This document shows positions 16,705 to 26,691 of a stretch of 64,000 nucleotides of DNA, piece after piece. Location: contig NZ_JAGHRO010000011.1 in assembly GCF_017743735.1 (NCBI RefSeq), positions 62,001 through 126,000 of the forward strand. Direction: 5' to 3'. Source of the DNA: Shimia sp. R9_2 (GTDB lineage Bacteria > Pseudomonadota > Alphaproteobacteria > Rhodobacterales > Rhodobacteraceae). The notes beneath the pieces were generated by a model. The model was given only the letters and a program-made list of their open reading frames with translations, did no database searches and was not told the origin of the DNA. The position numbers and the translations under genes are program-made. Position 1 is the first letter of the stretch. Each line of letters opens with the position of its first letter.

Positions 16705-16965
16705 TTATTCTTCGTCAACGCCGTGTTCGGCGTCGAGTTTGTTCATCTTCCAGGCGTAGAAAAAGATCAGACCAAGAAAGACCAGGATGGACCCTTGCTG
16801 GGCGAACCAGAATCCCAGATCCGTGCCGCCAACGGAAATGCCCGCCAGCATCGGACGCAGCAGAATGCCGAACCCGAAAGAGACCAGCGCCCAGATGACG
16901 AGGCTGATCAGGATGATGCGCACATTGGCAGACCAATATGCAGCGTTAGATGAGTTGTCAGACAT
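16705..16965 (-). CDS. Small subunit of the SLC5 symporter (DUF4212-type)
   Basis: This 86-residue membrane protein has two hydrophobic helices (about 17-38 and 50-72) separated by a short loop with GTDLGFWFAQQG, typical of the small proteins paired with VC_2705-type symporters. ATG 16965 is chosen because GGGAGGAGGC precedes it; an upstream in-frame start reads through the ribosome site. It ends 15 bases before the symporter start, indicating co-translation and complex formation. Its precise role (stability or gating) is not visible from sequence. Confidence 0.9.
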   Translation of the reverse strand: MSDNSSNAAYWSANVRIILISLVIWALVSFGFGILLRPMLAGISVGGTDLGFWFAQQGSILVFLGLIFFYAWKMNKLDAEHGVDEE

Positions 16966-16996
16966 AAATGCCTCCTCCCACGTTGTGATTATCCTC

Positions 16997-17029
16997 CACA
17001 TCTGCGCGAAAAATATCCGCGCAGATGTG
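16997..17029 (-). other. Perfect 12-bp stem-loop after adk
   Basis: CACATCTGCGCG at 16997-17008 pairs perfectly with 17018-17029 around a 9-nt AT-rich loop. It begins 5 bases after the adk stop on the minus strand. There is no T run downstream, so it is more likely an mRNA-stabilising or processing element than a classical terminator. It separates acs-adk from the symporter genes. Confidence 0.7.
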
Positions 17030-17034
17030 TCCCT

Positions 17035-17655
17035 TCACGCGCCCGCCTCAGAGACGATCGCGGCAAGTTCGTTGGCGATGGCGTCAATCTCGCCCATCGC
17101 ATCCACAGGCTTGAGCACGCCTTTGCCTGCGTAATAGTCAATCAGTGGCGCGGTCTGGGCGTGATAGGCCTCAAGCCGCTGCACCAATGTTTCCTCATTG
17201 TCATCCGCGCGCACCGGCTGCCCTGCCGCCTTGGCCTGTTCGGCCCGGTTCAGAATGCGCTCCACAAGGATCTTGTCGTTGACCTGCAGCTCAATTGCCG
17301 CGCTCAGGGTCACGCCCGCCTCTTCGAGCAGGGCCCCCAGCGCATCGGCCTGCGCCAGCGTGCGGGGGAAGCCGTCAAAGATGAAACCTTTGGCATCAGA
17401 GTTGGCGAATTTCTCCTTGATCAGGCCGATGACAATGTCATTGGTGACCAGCTCGCCGCGTTCCATAACCTCGGCCACACGTTTGCCCAGCTCAGAGCCG
17501 CTGGCCTTGGCCTGACGCAGCATATCTCCGGTGGAGAGCTGCACCAGCCCATGGGTTTTCACGAGCAATTCCGCCTGTGTGCCTTTACCGGCCCCGGGAG
17601 GGCCAAGCAGGATCACATTCACCATCCGGGTGAGGGTTTCGCTATCTGCTGACAT
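17035..17655 (-). CDS. adk: Adenylate kinase
   Basis: This adenylate kinase of 206 residues (or 195 from the internal Met) interconverts AMP plus ATP with 2 ADP. The P-loop [10 protein letters not shown] is near residue 18, the AMP-binding STGDMLR segment follows, and [14 protein letters not shown] is intact. The lid is short, without zinc cysteines. It starts 6 bases after acs, and the pairing makes sense: acetyl-CoA synthetase releases AMP, which this kinase recycles. Bacteria usually carry adk in a ribosomal-protein operon, so this is probably an additional copy. ATG 17655 has GGGTGAG upstream; the alternative ATG at 17622 lacks a ribosome site but matches the usual N-terminus ([11 protein letters not shown]). 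Confidence 0.95.
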   Translation of the reverse strand: MSADSETLTRMVNVILLGPPGAGKGTQAELLVKTHGLVQLSTGDMLRQAKASGSELGKRVAEVMERGELVTNDIVIGLIKEKFANSDAKGFIFDGFPRTLAQADALGALLEEAGVTLSAAIELQVNDKILVERILNRAEQAKAAGQPVRADDNEETLVQRLEAYHAQTAPLIDYYAGKGVLKPVDAMGEIDAIANELAAIVSEAGA

Positions 17656-17661
17656 CTGATC

Positions 17662-19626
<1,965 letters not shown>

Positions 19627-20291
19627 TGAGGCTCCTCCCTCGATGATAAAATACAGTATCTCCCCCCTCAGGCAGTCGCGCCCGAGGCCTCAGCTTCAAG
19701 AATACGGAGGTGAGAAAACAAGTGAACAAGTCTAAGAGAAAAAAGAAAAATTCTGTAAATAGGTTTCCCTGCAGGCATCCTATATTGTAAATAAATTCTC
19801 TGACACGCGGAAAAATTCCTGCACATTAAGGATTTAAGGGGAAACTCAAAGCCCCACGTCCGGCTCTCCAAGCTCGATGGAGTCGCGATGTTATCGCCAA
19901 CATATGGTCGCGCCGAACTGTGGCAGATGGACTGCGACAGATAGTTGTGCCGCAGCACCACACTATTTACCTCTTTGAAAACTGCGTAGATCTGAAGCTG
20001 GAGGATCACCCCCGGCGGGTGACCGAAGCTGGGCAGCTCTATCTGTTCAGAGGTCTACCTAGAATAATGTGTTCCGTACCTTGGCGTGTCCAACTGCCTT
20101 ACAGCCGGGCGCCAACGTGACCTAGACTCGCTCATACAAGCAATAGACCCACAGTCAATATTTGAAGTTGATCGCAAACTAGGCCTAACGCTCTCGAACT
20201 CAGTCAACATCTGCGAATTTCCCTTGGAGAAACGCGCTTGCGCCTTAAACTGTATAAAAGAGAGACCACAGATTTAAATTGTGAGAGAAAC
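19627..20291. other. Intergenic region between divergent acs and adenylate cyclase genes
   Basis: This 665-bp gap holds no gene I can support. The acs-proximal third (19,720-19,850) is AT-rich and is the likely promoter region for acs. Around 20,007-20,030 there is a short inverted repeat (TCACCC...GGGTGA). Several short open frames on the plus strand (for example 19,920-20,120 and 20,086-20,277) have no ribosome site or recognisable domain; they could be remnants of a decayed gene, but this is not demonstrable. Confidence 0.4.
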
Positions 20292-21443
20292 GTGACAGGA
20301 GCTGATAGGCTAAACCATTGGCTGATTTCGGAAGGCCGGTTGCTTGGGGATGAAGCTCAAATCGTGAAAGCCTATTGCGAAGGCTTGGTGAAATTGGGAG
20401 TGCCCCTGAGCCGTGCTCGGATTGCACAAAACTATGCCAGCCCACTGCTCAGTGCCTGGGGAATCATTTGGTCTCCCAAAGCCACCAAACGCTACACGGT
20501 CCCAGCTGCGGTCTTGGCCACCGGCTCTTGGCGAGGCAGCCCTTTCGAATACGTCGTCACACATAGCCGCTCGCTGCGCAAACGACTGAACCACCTAGAT
20601 CTGAGCACCGAGCACCCAGTCTACGCTGAGCTTGCGCAATCCGGAGCTACCGACTTTCTGGCCGTCCCACTTGAGCATGGCAACGGTTCTATCCAAGGCA
20701 CAAGCTTCACCACGAATGCAGAAACAGGGTTTTCGGAGCGGCACATTTTCTACATCGAAAATACATGCCATGCTCTCGCCGCGGCGCTCGAACCCATCGC
20801 AGTACGACACTCGCAAACAAGCCTATTGCAAACATATCTCGGGAGAGGCCCTGCCAAAGAAATTGAACGGGGGCATATTAAGCGCGGAGAACATCATACA
20901 GTCTCAGCCGCGATCCTCTTTGCCGACCTCTGCAACTTTACATCAAAGGCTCAGGCCTTATCCGAAGCAGACTCGCTGCTGATGATGGGCGACTACTTCG
21001 AACTGGTTGTCCCCTCTATTCAGGAGGCAGGAGGCGACGTGCTTAAATTTATGGGAGACGGCATTCTGGCGATATTTGACATCGACAATTGCTCAATTAA
21101 CTCCTGTAAGGCTGCCGCTCAGGCTTCTCGAAAATCATTGATCCGCCTGCAAGAACACAACAGCACTGCCCTTGCTAAAGGCCAGGAGATCATGGAGTTT
21201 GCTATTGGTATCGATTTTGGACAAGTGACTTTTGGCAATATCGGCGGCCCCAACCGGTTGGATTTTACTGTTGTAGGACCGACAGTAAATGTGGCCAGTC
21301 GCGTGCAAGAGCTATACAAGAACCTCGACAAGAAGATCCTAGTGACGCAGAGCGTTGCGCAGCACTTGCCATCAAAAGTGCAATCCGCCGGTCGACACCT
21401 CATTCGTGGACTACCTGAAGAAATCGAAGTTTTTACTATTTAG
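20292..21443 (+). CDS. Class III adenylate/guanylate cyclase with N-terminal GAF-like region
   Basis: This protein of about 383 residues has an N-terminal sensory-like domain (about 25-185, GAF-like in pattern) and a C-terminal class III cyclase catalytic domain (about 210-375). Metal-binding aspartates lie in FADLCNFT and in the LKFMGDGILAIF hairpin. TVNVASRVQEL carries the Asn and Arg expected for transition-state stabilisation. It makes cAMP (or cGMP) in the cytoplasm. GTG 20292 after GAGAGAAAC is preferred; a TTG 54 bases upstream is in frame. The cNMP-binding protein in the adjacent acs operon could be one receptor of its product, which is speculative. Confidence 0.88.
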   Translation: MTGADRLNHWLISEGRLLGDEAQIVKAYCEGLVKLGVPLSRARIAQNYASPLLSAWGIIWSPKATKRYTVPAAVLATGSWRGSPFEYVVTHSRSLRKRLNHLDLSTEHPVYAELAQSGATDFLAVPLEHGNGSIQGTSFTTNAETGFSERHIFYIENTCHALAAALEPIAVRHSQTSLLQTYLGRGPAKEIERGHIKRGEHHTVSAAILFADLCNFTSKAQALSEADSLLMMGDYFELVVPSIQEAGGDVLKFMGDGILAIFDIDNCSINSCKAAAQASRKSLIRLQEHNSTALAKGQEIMEFAIGIDFGQVTFGNIGGPNRLDFTVVGPTVNVASRVQELYKNLDKKILVTQSVAQHLPSKVQSAGRHLIRGLPEEIEVFTI

Positions 21444-21494
21444 GTAGATGTGCCTTGTGATGCGGAAAACAGCACGCTTATTACACCAGGCGAC

Positions 21495-22457
21495 TTACCC
21501 AAAGAGATCCGTAGAAAGATACTTTAAACCAGAGTCACAGATGATTACGGCTACTGTCTGGCCCTTGTGAGGGCCTTCTAACAATTCGATTGCCCCAGCT
21601 ACGTTTGCGCCTGCAGAGAAGCCGGCAAAAATCCCCTCTAGCCGCGCCAGGTCGCGCACAGTTTGGCGCGCAGTGTCCCCATCTACTTGCAAGAACCCAT
21701 CCCACTTTAGGTCCCGCAAAAAATCGAGATCGGCCATTACATAGCCTCCACCTTGGATGGGATGATCAGGCTTTAACACATCTTGCCCTGCAATCACCGC
21801 AGCACCTTGAGGTTCGATTGGATAGCATTTGATGTTAGAATTTTTTGAGCGTAGGAACTTAGACGTACCTGCAAGAGTTCCCCCGGATCCGACAAAATCG
21901 CAAAACGCGTCAATTTGGCCGTCGGATTGCTCCCAAAGCTCGGGACCTGTCATTTGTTCATGGGATCCCGGATTGCCCGAACGGCGGAATTGATCTGCGC
22001 GGAATGCCTGGCGATCTCTGGTCAAGTCGGCTGCAACGCGATCTACTTCAGCCAGGTCAGCACCTGAAACTTCTGCCGGCCGACTACCAGGCAACTGATC
22101 CACCAGAACCACCTCGGCGCCGAGCGCGGCCATCATGCACGCGCGCTCAGGCGAGTTGCCTTTCGACATAACCGCTACAAAAGGATAGCCTTTTATTCCG
22201 CAAACAATCGCAAGGCCGGTGCCCATATTCCCACTCGTCAGCTCTACAACGGTTTGACCCGGTTTGAGGGAGCCATCACGTTCGGCGGCCTCAATAACAC
22301 CAAGCGCTGCCCGATCTTTTTTGGAGAAACCGGGGTTCAGGTGGTCGAGCTTAGCGAGGATTGTTCCCTCGCAGCCATAATGCTTTACCAACCGGTCAAG
22401 CCGAACCAGCGGCGTATTCCCAATGGCCCCAAGAATGGAAGTGTGCGTGTTCGTCAT
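21495..22457 (-). CDS. PLP-dependent cysteine synthase/cystathionine beta-synthase family enzyme
   Basis: This 320-residue fold-type II PLP enzyme has GNTPLVRL near the start, the PLP lysine in FSKKDRAALG (about residue 46), the substrate loop TSGNMG (about 75-80) and the phosphate-binding GSGGTLAG. Canonical cysteine synthases have TSGNTG; the Thr-to-Met change suggests an altered substrate. It is the third gene of the kbl-tdh operon, 25 bases after tdh, so its substrate may be a product of threonine or serine metabolism rather than O-acetylserine. The ATG at 22457 gives the usual N-terminus, and an upstream TTG is less likely. Cytoplasmic. Confidence 0.85.
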   Translation of the reverse strand: MTNTHTSILGAIGNTPLVRLDRLVKHYGCEGTILAKLDHLNPGFSKKDRAALGVIEAAERDGSLKPGQTVVELTSGNMGTGLAIVCGIKGYPFVAVMSKGNSPERACMMAALGAEVVLVDQLPGSRPAEVSGADLAEVDRVAADLTRDRQAFRADQFRRSGNPGSHEQMTGPELWEQSDGQIDAFCDFVGSGGTLAGTSKFLRSKNSNIKCYPIEPQGAAVIAGQDVLKPDHPIQGGGYVMADLDFLRDLKWDGFLQVDGDTARQTVRDLARLEGIFAGFSAGANVAGAIELLEGPHKGQTVAVIICDSGLKYLSTDLFG

Positions 22458-22481
22458 CGTGTATCTCTTCAACAGCGTTTC

Positions 22482-23525
22482 TTAGGTCCAGTTCAGAACA
22501 ACTTTGCCAGATTGCCCAGATTTCATTGCAGCAAAACCTTTAGTGAAGTCATCCACATCAAACTGGTGTGTGATCACGCGACTGACATCCAGTCCATTCT
22601 GCAGCATCGCAATCATCTTGTACCAGGTTTCGAACATTTCCCGACCGTAGACGCCTTTGATAGTGATGGCCTTAAATACGATGCGCGACCAGTCCACCGG
22701 CGACCTTCCAGGAGGAATGCCCAAGAGTGCAATCTTGCCCCCCATCACGAGGGATTCGATCATCTGGTCCAGAGCAATTTGCGAACCGGACATCTCAAGC
22801 CCCACATCAAAACCCTGTGCCATACCCAATTCCGAGATGACATCATACAGATCTTCGGTTGTGACATCGACGGCCCGGACAGTTGGCGCCACGTGTTGCG
22901 CCAGCTTTAGACGATCTGGGTTGATATCGGTGATGACAACGTTTCGCGCGCCTGCGTGGCGCGCTACGGCAGCGGCCATGATACCTATCGGACCTGCACC
23001 GGTTATCAAAACGTCTTCGCCCAGAAGGTCAAAACTGAGCGCGGTATGCACAGCATTGCCAAGCGGATCGAGGATCGCGCCAATCTCATCCGGAATATCA
23101 TCTGGTAGCGGAATTACGTTGAATGCAGGCAACTTTAGATACTCCGCAAATGCCCCTTGTTCATTCACGCCAATCCCGCGCGTACCTGGATCCAAGTGAA
23201 ATTTTCCGGCGCGGCTTTGACGGCTGTCGCTGCTTATAAGGTGGCCTTCTCCAGAGCATCGCTGGCCGATTTCAAGGCCGGTCACATCTCTGCCGATCTC
23301 AACAATTGTACCTGCGAATTCATGTCCTGTGATCATCGGGTAGGGCACAGTGTGGGCTGCCCAGTCATCCCAGTTCCATATGTGAATGTCTGTGCCGCAA
23401 ATACCGGTTTTGTTAATGCGGATCAGCACTTCGTCTGGAGCGACTTCCGGAACCGGCGCCTGTACCATCCAAAGCCCTTCTTGCGGCTTGGATTTCTCTA
23501 GAGCCTTCATTGTATTTGGCTTCAT
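22482..23525 (-). CDS. tdh: L-threonine 3-dehydrogenase, structural-zinc-free variant
   Basis: This 347-residue medium-chain dehydrogenase oxidises threonine to 2-amino-3-ketobutyrate with NAD+. Catalytic-zinc residues are present: Cys43 (GICGTD), His68 and Glu69 (GHEF). The NAD-binding [10 protein letters not shown] is intact. The four structural-zinc cysteines known in the E. coli enzyme (spacing 3, 3, 8) are all replaced here: Ser98, Ser101, Ser104 and Asp112. The surrounding sequence is otherwise collinear, so this is substitution, not deletion. It overlaps kbl by 4 bases (ATGA) and forms the usual kbl-tdh pair that turns threonine into glycine and acetyl-CoA. Confidence 0.95.
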   Translation of the reverse strand: MKPNTMKALEKSKPQEGLWMVQAPVPEVAPDEVLIRINKTGICGTDIHIWNWDDWAAHTVPYPMITGHEFAGTIVEIGRDVTGLEIGQRCSGEGHLISSDSRQSRAGKFHLDPGTRGIGVNEQGAFAEYLKLPAFNVIPLPDDIPDEIGAILDPLGNAVHTALSFDLLGEDVLITGAGPIGIMAAAVARHAGARNVVITDINPDRLKLAQHVAPTVRAVDVTTEDLYDVISELGMAQGFDVGLEMSGSQIALDQMIESLVMGGKIALLGIPPGRSPVDWSRIVFKAITIKGVYGREMFETWYKMIAMLQNGLDVSRVITHQFDVDDFTKGFAAMKSGQSGKVVLNWT

Positions 23526-24709
23526 GAAATGACTCCAAGTGCTCGGCCAACCTTTCCGAAAGCTTCCAGAGCGCGATCCAACTCATCTTTAGTCAAAGCT
23601 GCATTCATTTGTGTTCTGATCCGAGCTTGCCCGCGGGGGACAACAGGAAAAAAGAACCCGGAGACATATACACCTTCGTCAAACAGCCTGTTGGCCATCT
23701 CTTGTGCAAGCGTTGCCTCACCCAACATGACGGGTATGATCGGATGCTCACCGGGCAGAAGGTTAAAGCCCAATTGAGCAAGCCCCGCACGCCAATAGCG
23801 GGCGTTCTCAAAAAGCTTCTCGCGACGGTCGGCCCCTTCTTCGACCAGTCGGATGGCTTCTAGGCCAGCGGCGACAATGGCGGGCGGGAGCGAATTTGAG
23901 AACAAATAGGGCCGCGCCCGCTGCCGCAGCAGGTCGATCACCGGCTGCGGCCCAGCGATATAGCCGCCAATTGCCCCTCCAAGTGCTTTGCCTAGAGTGC
24001 CGGTGAGAATGTCCACATCAACGCCAAAATGGTCTGGCGTGCCAGCACCTCGCGACCCCATGAAACCGGTTGAGTGGCAATCGTCCACCATCACGACCGC
24101 ATCATAGTCTTTGGCCAGCTTCGTGATTTCAGGCAGGTTGGCCAGATAGCCATCCATGGAAAATACACCGTCTGTGGCAACCATAATGTGGCGTGCGCCT
24201 TCATTGCGTGCGTGTTTCAGCGTTGCTTCCAGATCATTCATATCGTTGTTCGCGTAGCGATAACGCTTTGCTTTGCAAAGACGTACACCATCAATGATCG
24301 ACGCATGGTTCAAACTGTCGGAGACAATTGCATCTTCAGGCCCCAACAGAGGCTCAAAAAGCCCGCCATTGGCATCAAAGCAGGCAGCAAAGAGAATAGC
24401 ATCGTCCTTACATAGAAAGCCGGCCAATTTCTGCTCAAGTTCACGATGAATGTCCTGTGTTCCGCAGATGAAGCGAACTGACGCCATGCCAAAACCCTTT
24501 GGGTCCATGGAGTTTTTTGCAGCAGCGATAAGAGCTGGATGATCAGCCAAGCCAAGGTAGTTGTTGGCGCACAAGTTGATAACTGTCTTACCCCCGACCG
24601 CAATCTCACCGCCTTGAGGCGATGTGATCATTCGCTCGCGCTTGTACAAACCCTCAGCCTCGATCTGTGTGAGTGTGCTTGAGATATGGGATAGGAATGC
24701 TTCCGACAT
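23522..24709 (-). CDS. kbl: Glycine C-acetyltransferase (2-amino-3-ketobutyrate CoA ligase)
   Basis: This 395-residue fold-type I PLP enzyme cleaves 2-amino-3-ketobutyrate with CoA to glycine and acetyl-CoA, the second step of threonine degradation. The N-terminal [12 protein letters not shown], the [10 protein letters not shown] segment and the [13 protein letters not shown] region with the PLP lysine (about residue 243) are intact. GGAGGT precedes the ATG. It is the first gene of a three-gene operon with tdh and a PLP beta-synthase. A long inverted repeat 64 bases upstream is a candidate operator. Length is normal; cytoplasmic, probably dimeric. Confidence 0.96.
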   Translation of the reverse strand: MSEAFLSHISSTLTQIEAEGLYKRERMITSPQGGEIAVGGKTVINLCANNYLGLADHPALIAAAKNSMDPKGFGMASVRFICGTQDIHRELEQKLAGFLCKDDAILFAACFDANGGLFEPLLGPEDAIVSDSLNHASIIDGVRLCKAKRYRYANNDMNDLEATLKHARNEGARHIMVATDGVFSMDGYLANLPEITKLAKDYDAVVMVDDCHSTGFMGSRGAGTPDHFGVDVDILTGTLGKALGGAIGGYIAGPQPVIDLLRQRARPYLFSNSLPPAIVAAGLEAIRLVEEGADRREKLFENARYWRAGLAQLGFNLLPGEHPIIPVMLGEATLAQEMANRLFDEGVYVSGFFFPVVPRGQARIRTQMNAALTKDELDRALEAFGKVGRALGVIS

Positions 24710-24772
24710 GTGCGACCTCCGTTGATGGAGGTACGTCTATCATAATGGATTTAAGTCCGAAATAGAGGATTT

Positions 24773-24802
24773 CTGTTTTGGTGGAAATTTTCCGCAAAAC
24801 AG
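24773..24802. promoter_or_regulatory. Inverted repeat upstream of kbl, candidate operator
   Basis: CTGTTTTG at 24773-24780 is a perfect 8-bp inverted match of CAAAACAG at 24795-24802, with an inner GGAAA/TTTCC pair in the 14-bp spacer. It lies 64 bp upstream of the kbl ATG in a short non-coding gap. There is no T run, so it is not a terminator. The size and symmetry fit a dimeric repressor or Lrp-like site; the binding protein is unknown. Confidence 0.45.
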
Positions 24803-24857
24803 GAACTCAATCGAAGCTACATGTCGCTTCTGTTGGAAGATTTTTGGAAGCCCCTAG

Positions 24858-25556
24858 CTAGCACGCGCGCTTAAGAAAACCTGCCATCCAATCCACGCTT
24901 TTTGACGTGTCGTCCCTTCCCGTGAGCGACTCTAAACCCGTCGATGCCGCCGATCCCATGCGTTCCTTTCGACGATTGATAAGATCTGCATTGAGCTCGA
25001 GCGTGAAGTCAGGGTGCTGTTGGATTGCCAAGAAATGATCGCCAATTGTGAAGCCGCTGTTGGGGCAAAAATCACTGGATAAGAAGACTTCCGCCCCTCT
25101 AGGTAGGCCCGTCACTTGGTCTTGGTGCATTGCATGCAGCCAGATATCGGGCTCTTTTTTGGCCCACTCTGTATTCCGGATCACATCTACAGGCATCAAA
25201 CCAACGCCCCAGCCTTTCGAGGAGCGGGCTACCTCGCCCCCAAGCGCATGTGCGATGGCCTGATGCCCGTAACATATGCCGATCAGAGGAATTTTGCCTG
25301 CGTGCAGACGTCGAATGAATGCAAACAGCTTGTCCTGCCACGGGAAATTTTCAAAAACTGAGTATTTGCCTCCAGTGATGAGATAAGCGTCAAACGCGAA
25401 TGGGTTTGGCAGTGAACCTGTAACTGCACTTATGACCGTCCAAGTCGCATTGGGTAGATGCGGCTCCAGAGATTGTCGGAACCTCACCGGGGAAGGAGGA
25501 TGCTTTGGTTTCTCGTTTGGATCACTGTGTCCGATGTGAAGTATACATATTTTCAT
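24858..25556 (-). CDS. Class I glutamine amidotransferase-like protein (active-site intact)
   Basis: This 232-residue protein is a stand-alone triad glutamine amidotransferase/gamma-glutamyl hydrolase type domain. The nucleophile elbow GICYGHQ has Cys95, and QQHPD supplies His181 and Asp183 (Glu in most relatives). A central TGGKYSVFE segment precedes the elbow. Such domains hydrolyse the gamma-amide of glutamine or gamma-glutamyl compounds. It stands alone, divergent from the hydrolase/ABC cassette that begins at 25775, and has a paralogue at the far side of that cassette (33079-33777). The substrate is not predictable. Start ATG 25556, with a weak ribosome site. Confidence 0.85.
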   Translation of the reverse strand: MKICILHIGHSDPNEKPKHPPSPVRFRQSLEPHLPNATWTVISAVTGSLPNPFAFDAYLITGGKYSVFENFPWQDKLFAFIRRLHAGKIPLIGICYGHQAIAHALGGEVARSSKGWGVGLMPVDVIRNTEWAKKEPDIWLHAMHQDQVTGLPRGAEVFLSSDFCPNSGFTIGDHFLAIQQHPDFTLELNADLINRRKERMGSAASTGLESLTGRDDTSKSVDWMAGFLKRAC

Positions 25557-25729
25557 AGTGTTTGACCGTGCTGACTGACAGGAGCGTGTTAGAGCAATCG
25601 TATCACCTGGGCGTGGAGTAAAAAACGGTATTGCCTAATTTGATAGGTCCATAAGCGCTCACCCTATAAGCTAAAATTATGGAGGGAGAGGGTAGGTCAA
25701 TAAGCTTTTTTGGTTCTGCAACTGCCCGT

Positions 25730-25762
25730 AACCTTGGTTCAAATTTGCTTCAAACAAAGGTT
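25730..25762. promoter_or_regulatory. Imperfect inverted repeat before the hydrolase/ABC operon
   Basis: AACCTTGGTT at 25730-25739 and AACAAAGGTT at 25753-25762 form 10-bp arms with one mismatch around an AT-rich spacer. The repeat ends 12 bases before the ATG at 25775. Its position suits an operator, possibly for the LysR protein encoded at the end of this cassette; that is inferred from location only. Confidence 0.35.
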
Positions 25763-25774
25763 AAGAGCTAAGCT

Positions 25775-26677
25775 ATGTTGATAGAAACCAGCGAAGACAC
25801 CGCGGCCCATCTATCCGACGTCGTGCGTGTGGTTGAGAAGAGCGCCCCCCTGATGCTATCGTTTCCGCATTCGGGAGACGTCTATCCAGAAGACTTTGGA
25901 TTCGACCCCAAACTTACCTACGCAGAAATTGACCATCCGTCAGACAAGTACGTTGATGAACTCTTTTGCGGGGCAGAAACCTTGTCACTTAGCACCATCA
26001 AAGCGAACTTTCCGAGGGCCTATGTCGATGTCAATCGGCATCAGCACGACATTGACGCCAACATGTTAGAAGATCCAGAAAACTGGCCAGGACGATTTCT
26101 GCCAGGATCGGTTGATGTAGGCGCGACGCTGTTTTGGTCGAAGGCCTACGGCACACCGATCTATGATCGCAAGTTAAGCAATGCCGAAGCAAAGCGCAGA
26201 CTTGCTTGCTATTTCATTCCTTATCATCAGACCATGACCCGTATGATTGAGCGCCTGCGCGACATGCATGGTGAGGTCTACATTGTGGATTGTCACTCGA
26301 TGACTCAGTTCGACGCCGAGATGCGCGGGGGCAAACAGCGGCCAGAAATCGATATCGGAACGCGCCGCGGAACGTCTTGCGCCCCAGACATTGCCGAGAA
26401 AATGGCGGAGCTGTTTGCCGCGCGCGGGTATGATGTTGGCATGAACAAGCGCTTCATCGGCGGGGAGATCACGCTGCGGTACGGGTGGCCCGAGATCAAT
26501 CAGCACATCTTGCAAGTGGAGCTTCGCCGCGACCTTTACATGACAGAGGCAACGCGAGAGCGAAATGAGAACTTCGCGAAAGTACAGGCGGACTGCGCCT
26601 GGGTTTTGCAAGAATTCAAAACATTCATTGAACACCGCACCGGCGGGGCAAAACAGCCCCATCCAAACAAAAAATGA
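25775..26677 (+). CDS. N-formylglutamate amidohydrolase family protein
   Basis: This 300-residue cytoplasmic hydrolase has the N-formylglutamate amidohydrolase family pattern: SFPHSGDVYPEDF (about 29-41), DVNRHQHDID, IVDCHSMTQFD and a C-terminal GWPEINQHILQVEL. These His/Asp/Glu residues form the metal-binding active site in the family. In histidine degradation (HutG) it releases formate from N-formylglutamate, but here no hut genes are present. It instead heads an operon with a peptide/opine-type ABC importer, so it probably hydrolyses an imported N-acyl amino acid or related amide. Start ATG 25775; the ribosome site is weak. Confidence 0.88.
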   Translation: MLIETSEDTAAHLSDVVRVVEKSAPLMLSFPHSGDVYPEDFGFDPKLTYAEIDHPSDKYVDELFCGAETLSLSTIKANFPRAYVDVNRHQHDIDANMLEDPENWPGRFLPGSVDVGATLFWSKAYGTPIYDRKLSNAEAKRRLACYFIPYHQTMTRMIERLRDMHGEVYIVDCHSMTQFDAEMRGGKQRPEIDIGTRRGTSCAPDIAEKMAELFAARGYDVGMNKRFIGGEITLRYGWPEINQHILQVELRRDLYMTEATRERNENFAKVQADCAWVLQEFKTFIEHRTGGAKQPHPNKK

Positions 26678-26691
26678 GAGGAGGAACACCC

